A DNA stretch of 10,179 nucleotides from Actinomycetota bacterium (GTDB taxonomy: Bacteria > Actinomycetota > Actinomycetes > Nanopelagicales > Nanopelagicaceae): the NCBI GenBank assembly GCA_009700715.1, contig WLLM01000018.1, positions 1 to 10,179 on the forward strand. Direction: 5' to 3'. Positions 1-5,496 of this stretch are shown piece by piece. Position numbers and translations under genes: made by a program. Below the pieces are notes generated by a model. It searched no databases, had not been told where the DNA came from, and saw nothing but the letters and a program-made list of their open reading frames with translations. Numbering within the stretch: the first letter of the stretch is position 1; each line of letters opens with the position of its first letter.

Positions 1-863
1 CCTTGATGTCCTGCAGTAAGTCCAGTTTTTACTTCATCAAATATTAAAATAATTCCGTATTGATCACATAGCTCGCGAACGCGCTCTAGGTAACCCGCAT
101 CCGGAAGAACAATTCCGATATTTTCCAGAACTGGTTCGACGATAAAGCAGGCAATTGTCTTTGAGTGCTTTTCAAAGATGCGCTCTAGTGCGTCTGTGTT
201 GTTGTACGGAACCACATGAACATTTCCGGTTACCAAGTTTGAATCTGCAACAGGAGTTGGAGATTCTGGATCTCCAGCCTTATCTACAGAAGGCTTACTA
301 GAAACAACGAATGGGTCGTAGCTACCGTGGTAGCCACCTTCAATTTTTACGATGTCGCTCTTTCCGGTAACCGAACGAGCAACGCGAACTGCATACATCG
401 TTGATTCGGTGCCAGAGTTGGTAAATCGAACTTGATCAATTCCGAAACGACGACAGATTCGTTCTGCAGCATCAGTTGAAATTGGTGATGGAGTTACGAA
501 GAGCATTCCGGTATCAAGCGCTGCTTTTGCTTCTTCAACCACAACAGGGTTGAGGTGGCCGGCGAGCATTGCGCCAAAGCCCATAGATAAATCAAGGAGT
601 TGGCGACCGTCAACATCGGTCATCCAAGCGCCCTTAGCGGAGACGATTGAGATTGGATATGGATCCCAATGTTGGAAACTTGAGGTGACACCTAGAGGGA
701 GGGACTTCTGGGAACGTGCGCTCTCAGCTTCCGAACCCTTGGTGTTTTTAGTGAAGAGCGCCCATTCTGAGGCCAGTAAAGAGGCTACTTTCTCAGGCGA
801 AATTGGCGTTGATGTTGCTGGAACTGATCTAAAAGTTTGTGCGTGATGCGACTGTGTAATCAT
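1..863 (-). CDS. Class-III PLP-dependent aminotransferase (HemL/acetylornithine-type fold), 3' end outside window
   Basis: Reading leftward from an ATG at 861-863, the frame stays open for 287 codons to the window edge, so the C-terminal third or more is missing. The protein is a fold-type I PLP enzyme of the class-III group (glutamate-1-semialdehyde aminomutase, omega- and ornithine-type aminotransferases). Visible marks are the DVDG motif near residues 83-86, NSGTES at 149-154 (PLP phosphate loop), EGGYHGSYD at 175-183, EPV at 243-245, and FDEVKTG at 275-281 with the Asp that pairs with the pyridine nitrogen. The Schiff-base lysine should lie just beyond the edge. True HemL proteins normally have Met after FDEV; here it is Lys. 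About 55 residues also precede the PLGVTSS segment, more than is usual for HemL. I therefore call only the family, not heme synthesis; the amino donor and acceptor cannot be read. A poor -10-like TACAGC lies 6 bases upstream of the ATG. Confidence 0.9.
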   Translation of the reverse strand, partial: MITQSHHAQTFRSVPATSTPISPEKVASLLASEWALFTKNTKGSEAESARSQKSLPLGVTSSFQHWDPYPISIVSAKGAWMTDVDGRQLLDLSMGFGAMLAGHLNPVVVEEAKAALDTGMLFVTPSPISTDAAERICRRFGIDQVRFTNSGTESTMYAVRVARSVTGKSDIVKIEGGYHGSYDPFVVSSKPSVDKAGDPESPTPVADSNLVTGNVHVVPYNNTDALERIFEKHSKTIACFIVEPVLENIGIVLPDAGYLERVRELCDQYGIILIFDEVKTGLTAGHQ

Positions 864-883
864 TGTAAAGCTGTACGGCAAAG

Positions 884-900
884 GTTTCTGATTTAGAAAC
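884..900. repeat. Short perfect inverted repeat in the aminotransferase/glycosyltransferase divergent gap
   Basis: GTTTCT (884-889) and AGAAAC (895-900) form perfect 6-base arms around a 5-base spacer. The repeat lies 21 bases upstream of the leftward aminotransferase start, where an operator for that gene could sit. Nothing follows it that looks like a terminator T-run on either strand. The remaining part of the 864-1037 gap is AT-rich with several T and A runs. It also holds the 8-base palindrome GTTGCAAC at 975-982, and I see no open frame or RNA gene in it. A 6+6 repeat can occur by chance, so the regulatory role is only a suggestion. Confidence 0.3.
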
Positions 901-1021
901 TCGTTTGAGAAGTACTCTCCCCGTCGTTTTTTATTCTTTCGAATAGGGGTTAAGTATCTCCGAAGTTAAAAAAAGTTGCAACCCCCAGGCCTTTTTATGC
1001 GAGAAGTTCGGGCGTTTCTCA

Positions 1022-1027
1022 TAAACT
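1022..1027 (+). promoter_or_regulatory. Candidate -10 element for the glycosyltransferase gene
   Basis: TAAACT fits the actinobacterial TAnnnT -10 pattern and ends 10 bases before the ATG at 1038. The transcript would have little or no leader, in line with other genes in this window. No convincing -35 lies about 17 bases upstream, and no Shine-Dalgarno sequence precedes the start, so the site rests on one hexamer. Confidence 0.35.
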
Positions 1028-1037
1028 TTAGGGCGTT

Positions 1038-2453
1038 ATGGAAAAACCCACAATAATTCTTGCAACAAGCAATGGCGTCGGAATGGGCCACCTTGCACGC
1101 GCATCTGCAATCGCACTTGCGCTAAAAGAATATGCAAATCCAATTATTGTTTCTATGGCCGGCGGAATTGCCGAAGTTCCAGAATTTATGGGGATTCGTT
1201 GCGAATATATTCCAGGTCGCGATCGCTTATGGATGTCACGCGAAAAATGGGATGCGTACTTACGTGATCGCTTACTTGCCTTGGTTGATGAAACAGGTGC
1301 AAAAGTTTTATCTTTTGATGGGGTTGTTCCTTACCCAGGTGTTATCGCTGCAAAGTTTGGACACCCGAAACTTTCTTTAGTTTGGGTTCGCCGCGGTTTA
1401 TGGCAGAAGAAGCCACAAAGATTTGTTTTAGGTCTGCAATCAAAGATGATGGATCACATCGTCGAACCAGGCGATATCGCACGCGCATATGACTTCGGAC
1501 CAACTGCAGTACGCAATGATGCGACTCTTACATCTCCAGTTTCGTTGTTCCAGCGAGAGACCGCTTTCGATCGTGATGAAGCACGGAAAATACTCGGTTT
1601 AGATCTCAACCGCCCAGCGGTGTTGGTACAGCTCGGAACTGGCGACAGCGATGTAAACGAAAAGATGACCGCTGCGTTATCGGGCTTACTTGGCTGGAAA
1701 GATTTACAAGTAATTCTGACCAAGCAACCTTTAGATAAAGATGGCAAGTCTTTGGCGCCTGAGGGCTTAGATATTCGTGTTGTCCGATACTTCCCACTAG
1801 CCAAGGTGCTCCATGCATTTGATGCCGGAGTATGTGCAACTGGCTACAACGGAGTTCATGAGCTCCTTCCTGCAAAAGTACCGACGGTATTTGTTTCAAA
1901 TATCCGCGGCACCGATGATCAAGAAGCGCGGGCCAAGTGGTGTCACGACTTTGGATTCGCACTTCGTGCCGACCAAGCAGATTTATTAGATATCACCGCA
2001 AAGGTGCGCGAACTACAGAACCCTGAAGTACGCGCTCGTTTATCAACTAAATGTGCTGAGCTTCCAGATACAACGGGTGGTGCTGAGATTGCGAAAATCC
2101 TTTACGATTTAGCAACGGCGAAAGAACCGATTCGTCCATCACGAATAACTTATATTCGTTTAACAGTTCAAGAACATATAAATCGCGGATTACGTCATGT
2201 CGCTTACTTAGGTTTACGTCGACTGGGACTTGTTTACAGATTCTTACACCCACACATTGTTGTTCAAGTGACTCGCCAAGAACCACCTGTTTGGGGAGAT
2301 CAAAACACCGCCAAAGAACTTCACCCGTTAATTAAGGGAGATAAGCGCTTCGAGCATTTAATCGCGGGCGCATCTGAAAGTTATAAACGTCGCCGTGCAC
2401 AAATCGCTGAAGATGCTTACGGTGAGCTAATTGAGGTGATCAAAACTAAATGA
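1038..2453 (+). CDS. MurG/GT28-like GT-B glycosyltransferase with C-terminal basic extension
   Basis: The 471-residue protein is predicted to be a nucleotide-sugar-dependent glycosyltransferase of the GT-B fold, related to the MurG/COG0707 group; the sugar donor and acceptor cannot be read from sequence. The N-terminal half opens with a beta strand and glycine loop, SNGVGMGHLARA at 11-22, where this family binds the acceptor side. The C-terminal Rossmann half runs from about residue 193 (PAVLVQLGTGDSD). It contains ATGYNGVHELLPAKVPTVFV at 267-286 followed by DDQEARAKW, matching the donor-binding region of MurG-like enzymes. After about residue 360 comes a 110-residue tail rich in Arg, Lys and His that I do not recognise; it could bind membrane or polyanions. 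There is no signal peptide or clear membrane span. The stop overlaps the next start by four bases (ATGA), so the membrane protein downstream is probably co-translated. A cell-envelope or exopolysaccharide role is inferred. Confidence 0.72.
   Translation: MEKPTIILATSNGVGMGHLARASAIALALKEYANPIIVSMAGGIAEVPEFMGIRCEYIPGRDRLWMSREKWDAYLRDRLLALVDETGAKVLSFDGVVPYPGVIAAKFGHPKLSLVWVRRGLWQKKPQRFVLGLQSKMMDHIVEPGDIARAYDFGPTAVRNDATLTSPVSLFQRETAFDRDEARKILGLDLNRPAVLVQLGTGDSDVNEKMTAALSGLLGWKDLQVILTKQPLDKDGKSLAPEGLDIRVVRYFPLAKVLHAFDAGVCATGYNGVHELLPAKVPTVFVSNIRGTDDQEARAKWCHDFGFALRADQADLLDITAKVRELQNPEVRARLSTKCAELPDTTGGAEIAKILYDLATAKEPIRPSRITYIRLTVQEHINRGLRHVAYLGLRRLGLVYRFLHPHIVVQVTRQEPPVWGDQNTAKELHPLIKGDKRFEHLIAGASESYKRRRAQIAEDAYGELIEVIKTK
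2433..2439 (+). promoter_or_regulatory. Shine-Dalgarno site for the PGPGW-family gene
   Basis: GAGGTGA lies inside the end of the glycosyltransferase gene, 10 bases before the ATG at 2450. It is one of the few good ribosome-binding matches in the window. It supports the 2450 start, and suggests this second cistron is translated by an SD-dependent route as well as by coupling through the ATGA overlap. Confidence 0.55.
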
Positions 2454-2779
2454 GAATTAGAACTTGGTTTAAGAAGACTCCCATCGGCAGACTAGTTTGG
2501 CGTGTTTTAATTGGATTGGTTGGCGGATTAATTACAGTTCTGGGCGCAATCGCATTAGTTGGTCCTGGTCCTGGAATATTAATTGTTCTTGCTGGACTTG
2601 GAATCTTGGCTTCGGAATTTGCATGGGCGGCGCGAGTAATGGTTCACACCAGAACATATGCACAGAAGGCAGCCGATAAAGTTGGAATTCCAAAATGGGC
2701 GCAACTAGCGATGGTTGCCGGAGCTGCTGTAATTTCAATCATCGTTATCTTGTATTTACATTCAGCGGGCAAGTTATAA
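2450..2779 (+). CDS. PGPGW-family (TIGR02611-like) small transmembrane protein
   Basis: The protein has 109 residues. A short basic N-terminus (RIRTWFKK) is followed by a hydrophobic stretch at about 17-37, then GPGPGILIVLAGLGILASEF at 38-57, an amphipathic charged segment at 60-82, and a final membrane helix at about 85-104. The proline-glycine hairpin and the following GILASEFAWA pattern match the actinobacterial PGPGW family (Pfam PF09656), whose members are small inner-membrane proteins of unknown function. The last residue of the signature motif is Ile here (PGPGI at 39-43) instead of Trp. The gene overlaps the upstream glycosyltransferase by four bases, so the two are almost certainly one transcript. 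A role with that enzyme, such as membrane anchoring or export of its product, is possible but unproven. Confidence 0.82.
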   Translation: MRIRTWFKKTPIGRLVWRVLIGLVGGLITVLGAIALVGPGPGILIVLAGLGILASEFAWAARVMVHTRTYAQKAADKVGIPKWAQLAMVAGAAVISIIVILYLHSAGKL

Positions 2780-2789
2780 AGATCAGCGT

Positions 2790-2795
2790 TAGGCT
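2790..2795 (+). promoter_or_regulatory. Candidate -10 element, leaderless start of the nitroreductase gene
   Basis: TAGGCT fits TAnnnT and ends exactly 8 bases before the ATG at 2804. Transcription would begin at or next to the start codon. There is no Shine-Dalgarno sequence in the 24-base gap after the PGPGW gene, which fits a leaderless mRNA. I see no good -35 at the usual distance. Confidence 0.5.
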
Positions 2796-2803
2796 CTCGT
2801 CTC

Positions 2804-3376
2804 ATGAGAGCAGAGACATCACAGCCAGTTCACGAAATTATTGCGACCCGTCGTAGCCCACGTTCCTTAAATCCGACAGTTGCTGTGACAGATCAAGATC
2901 TGATCGCGATCCTTGAGGCTGGGCGCTGGGCGCCGTCAGCATTTAACGGTCAGCCTTGGCGCTTCTTCGTTGCTCGAAATGGCGATGATCTCTTCGCAAA
3001 AACCCTCTCAACGCTGGCCCCATTTAATCAATCCTGGGCGAAGAATTCTGCGGTATTGATCACCGTAGCGGCGAAAACTACAAAAGATGACGGATCAATT
3101 CATGCGGATTATCAATACGACTGTGGTCTTGCTGTCTCACAAATGGTCTTTGAAATTCATCACCGAGGTTTTGTAGCTCACCAAATGACCGGTTTTGATC
3201 GCACACAGAGCGCTGAGGTTTTAGAAATGCCTACTGATTTAACACCTGTTGTAGTAGTTGCAATTGGAAAGCAAGATGCACCCGAGAAACTCGAGGGACC
3301 AGCTGCCGAACGCGAACTTGCGCCGCGAGTACGTAAAGAACTCTCCGAGATTGTTATTGCAGGTCTGCCGAAGTAA
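2804..3376 (+). CDS. Nitroreductase-family FMN-dependent oxidoreductase
   Basis: The 190-residue protein has the length and layout of a single-domain nitroreductase-fold flavoprotein, which uses NAD(P)H and FMN, normally as a dimer in the cytoplasm. RRSPR at 16-20 is the FMN-phosphate arginine motif. APSAFNGQPWRF at 43-54 is the second FMN-binding segment, and the Asp-Cys-Gly-Leu-Ala stretch at 106-110 leads into the central helix. The C-terminus retains an RVRKELSEIV element like the terminal arginine-containing motif of the family. The substrate cannot be assigned; family members reduce nitro compounds, quinones, enones or flavins. The ATG at 2804 is supported by the -10-like TAGGCT upstream and by the conserved N-terminus beginning soon after it. 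The stop is one base from the stop of the convergent kynA, leaving no separate terminator between them. Confidence 0.88.
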   Translation: MRAETSQPVHEIIATRRSPRSLNPTVAVTDQDLIAILEAGRWAPSAFNGQPWRFFVARNGDDLFAKTLSTLAPFNQSWAKNSAVLITVAAKTTKDDGSIHADYQYDCGLAVSQMVFEIHHRGFVAHQMTGFDRTQSAEVLEMPTDLTPVVVVAIGKQDAPEKLEGPAAERELAPRVRKELSEIVIAGLPK

Positions 3377-3377
3377 T

Positions 3378-4190
3378 TTAGAACTGCGAACGGATCTCCC
3401 AAAGATCTTTGAATACCGGATTAAATAAAGTACTTGCTAAGTATTTAACACCGTCAGAACCGCCAGTTCCAGATTTCTGCCCGATAGTTCTTTCCACCAT
3501 TTTTACGTGGCGATAACGCCATTCTTGAAGTCCTTCATCAATATCGACTAAACGTTCGCAGACCATTGCAGATTCTGGGTCATTACGATGAACTTCAAGC
3601 AACGCTTCTAGGACTCTCGGATCAGATTGGTAATGTGTTGATTTATCCCGAGTAAGAATTTCGTCAGGAATTTTATGGCCGCGCTTTGCGAGGTATGCAA
3701 GAGTTGAATCCCAAATTGAATTACGTGAAGAAATTTCAGTAATTTCTCTCTGAATATCTAAAGGTAAATGTGATGCCATCTTTGAATCACGGCGTCCTAA
3801 TAAAGCTTCCACCATTCTAAATTGTGCAGATTGGAAACCGCTCGATGATGATAGATATCCACGGAAAGCGTTAAATTGCAGGGGAGTCATAGTTTCTAAA
3901 ATATCCACCTGAGTAACGCAAACTTTTAGAATTGTGCGAATGCGGCCCAAGATCGCAAGTGAACGATGGGTATCACCAGCTTCAAGAGATTTTGCCGCGG
4001 CGTTGAACTCGTGAATTAACTGTTTAAACCAGAGTTCATAACTCTGATGGATGATGATGAAGAGCATTTCATCGTGTTCTGGACCTTCAGAATCAGCAGC
4101 TTTAGATAGGGGCTTTTGCAGCTTTAGTAATTCGTCAACTGCAAGATAGGAAGTGTATGTGAGAGCAGAATCAAATTTTGAATCGCTCAT
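3378..4190 (-). CDS. kynA: Tryptophan 2,3-dioxygenase
   Basis: This cytoplasmic heme enzyme opens the indole ring of L-tryptophan with O2 to give N-formyl-L-kynurenine, the first step of the kynurenine pathway. The 270 residues match the usual bacterial length of about 270-300. The family's active-site pieces are present: FIIIHQSYELWFKQ at 44-57 with the distal His48, FNAFRGYLSSSSGFQSAQFR at 106-125 with Phe106 and Arg110 for substrate carboxylate binding, EWRYRHVKMVERTIG at 223-237 with the proximal heme ligand His228, and GTGGSDG at 241-247 carrying the substrate-contact Thr242. The ATG overlaps the kynU stop by four bases (ATGA) and has no Shine-Dalgarno sequence, so translation probably depends on kynU. 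It is the second and last gene of a kynU-kynA operon. Its 3' end is one base from the convergent nitroreductase stop. Confidence 0.97.
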   Translation of the reverse strand: MSDSKFDSALTYTSYLAVDELLKLQKPLSKAADSEGPEHDEMLFIIIHQSYELWFKQLIHEFNAAAKSLEAGDTHRSLAILGRIRTILKVCVTQVDILETMTPLQFNAFRGYLSSSSGFQSAQFRMVEALLGRRDSKMASHLPLDIQREITEISSRNSIWDSTLAYLAKRGHKIPDEILTRDKSTHYQSDPRVLEALLEVHRNDPESAMVCERLVDIDEGLQEWRYRHVKMVERTIGQKSGTGGSDGVKYLASTLFNPVFKDLWEIRSQF

Positions 4191-5461
4191 GTCACACGTG
4201 AATCTGTAGCTTTAATCTGCTCGTATTGGCGCGATGCAACTAAATCACGAATTCGCGCAAAGCCATCCCAAACTTCAACGTAAGAAGTTGGTAACGGGGC
4301 TATCGCTAGGCGAATCGAATCTGGGGTTCGGTAATCTGGAATAACGTCGGCAAATTCGCGCAGCGCAACACAAATTCGCGCAGCATCCGGATGCCCAAGT
4401 GAAATATGGCCACCGCGTTCTTGTGGATCACGCGAAGTAAGTAATGTGAAACCAAGATCGGCTAACCAAGCGTCATAGAGTTGAATCATCATCTCAGTAC
4501 CGATTGCCGCTTTTTCAGAGATCGCTCCAATACCCGCTTCTTCAATCATGGTGAATGCGCTCTTAATGCAACGCAAACCGATTAGAGATGGGCTAGCAAT
4601 TTGGAATCCGCGAATACCTTCGGCTTTTTCAAATACGGCGCCCATCGCAAATTGATCACCTTGCGAGAACCATCCTTGAATTGGAACCTGAAGTTCTGCT
4701 TGTACTTTCTTATTCACATATAACCAAGCTGGTGAACCAGGGCCGGAGTTTCCATATTTATATGTGCAGCCAACTGCGATGTCGACGCCGTTCTTATCGA
4801 AATCCATTTCGATCGCGCCAACAGCATGGCTAGCGTCCCACAACATAAATGCGCCATGTTTGCGAACCAAATCTGTTAGAGATTTGATGTCATTGCGAGC
4901 ACCCGAGCGATATTGAATTACTTCCAGCGTTACTAGAGCTACATCATCGCTTAAATATGGAGCCAAAATTTCCGGAGTAATTCGCTCGTTGTCAGCGTTG
5001 CCCGGAGTTTCGTTATCGATAATTATTAAATTAAGGCCGAGTTGCTTCGCTATACCGTCGAGAATGTAGCGATCTGTTGGAAAGTTAGCGGCATCGGTGA
5101 TGATGGTCTTTCTACCAGGACGCGCATTGATAGCTGCGAGTGCCAATTGATAGAAATTAACTGAAGTCGTATCGCAAGCTAAGACTTGCCCAGCGGCTGC
5201 ACCTAGGGTGGCTCGGCCAATTAGATCTCCAGTTGGTTGCGCCTCATCAACCCAATGACCCCATCCAGTTACAACTTCTGGGCCCCATTCATCTTTCATA
5301 AATGAATTGACCGCATCAATCGTCGCAAGTGGCAGACGGCCAAGTGAATTGCCATCTAAATAGCAGATATTGGGATCGTTAATCACGAACTGCGAACGGA
5401 AGCGAGCCAGTGGATCGCGCGCATCGAGATCTAGTGCAAATTGGCGGTCAGTGGCTTTCAT
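4187..5461 (-). CDS. kynU: Kynureninase
   Basis: This PLP enzyme cleaves L-kynurenine to anthranilate and L-alanine. The 424 residues match the normal length of about 405-425. Marks in order are CYLDGNSLGRLP at 33-44, the EWGPEVVTGW substrate and dimer loop at 58-67, DTTSVNFYQL at 97-106 (PLP phosphate region), NFPTDRY at 126-132, WDASHAVGA at 208-216 with Asp209 and His212 contacting the cofactor, and CTYKYGNSGPG at 232-242 with Lys235 as the Schiff-base lysine. The C-terminal domain keeps GGHISL and IRLAIAPLPTSYVEVWD. It is the first gene of the operon and overlaps kynA by four bases. The ATG at 5459-5461 sits 6 bases after a TACCTT -10 element, consistent with a leaderless transcript. No formamidase gene lies alongside, so the step between the two enzymes must be supplied from elsewhere or occur without a dedicated enzyme. 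Confidence 0.97.
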   Translation of the reverse strand: MKATDRQFALDLDARDPLARFRSQFVINDPNICYLDGNSLGRLPLATIDAVNSFMKDEWGPEVVTGWGHWVDEAQPTGDLIGRATLGAAAGQVLACDTTSVNFYQLALAAINARPGRKTIITDAANFPTDRYILDGIAKQLGLNLIIIDNETPGNADNERITPEILAPYLSDDVALVTLEVIQYRSGARNDIKSLTDLVRKHGAFMLWDASHAVGAIEMDFDKNGVDIAVGCTYKYGNSGPGSPAWLYVNKKVQAELQVPIQGWFSQGDQFAMGAVFEKAEGIRGFQIASPSLIGLRCIKSAFTMIEEAGIGAISEKAAIGTEMMIQLYDAWLADLGFTLLTSRDPQERGGHISLGHPDAARICVALREFADVIPDYRTPDSIRLAIAPLPTSYVEVWDGFARIRDLVASRQYEQIKATDSRVT

Positions 5462-5467
5462 AGTTGA

Positions 5468-5496
5468 AAGGTACGCTCTCCCATCGTGGCGCGCAA
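5468..5496 (-). promoter_or_regulatory. Promoter of the kynU-kynA operon (-35 TTGCGC, -10 TACCTT)
   Basis: Reading leftward, TTGCGC occupies 5496-5491 and TACCTT 5473-5468, separated by 17 bases. The -10 ends 6 bases before the kynU ATG, so the mRNA should be leaderless or nearly so. The -35 lies inside codons 2-4 of the divergent ABC-F gene. The TA at 5472-5473 is also the first two bases of the opposing -10, so the two promoters physically overlap. Confidence 0.6.
5472..5477 (+). promoter_or_regulatory. Candidate -10 element, leaderless start of the ABC-F gene
   Basis: TACGCT fits TAnnnT and ends 8 bases before the GTG start at 5486. There is no Shine-Dalgarno sequence in the 24-base gap. 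No clear -35 is visible at 16-18 bases upstream, which would lie in the kynU start region. The element overlaps the kynU -10 by two bases on the other strand. Confidence 0.5.

Noticed and set aside
550..846. A 98-codon open frame on the + strand
   Set aside because: It lies wholly opposite the aminotransferase gene, which has clear family motifs in its own frame; the translated product resembles nothing known.
907..919. GAGA-AGTAC-TCTC inverted repeat as an operator
   Set aside because: Arms of four bases are expected by chance in a gap of this length.
919..949. CCCC/GGGG arms with an AT-rich middle in the divergent gap as a terminator or structured RNA
   Set aside because: Arms of four bases with a 23-base loop are not significant, and no gene ends there that would need a terminator.
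1001..1020. GAGAA/TTCTC repeat just upstream of the glycosyltransferase as a riboswitch or leader hairpin
   Set aside because: The arms are five bases around a 10-base loop, and the proposed transcription start lies downstream of it, so it would not be transcribed.
3392..3410. GGATCT/AGATCT hairpin followed by TTT as a terminator for the nitroreductase transcript
   Set aside because: The stem is only five Watson-Crick pairs plus one G-T, it is not GC-rich, the T-run is three bases, and it lies inside kynA coding sequence.
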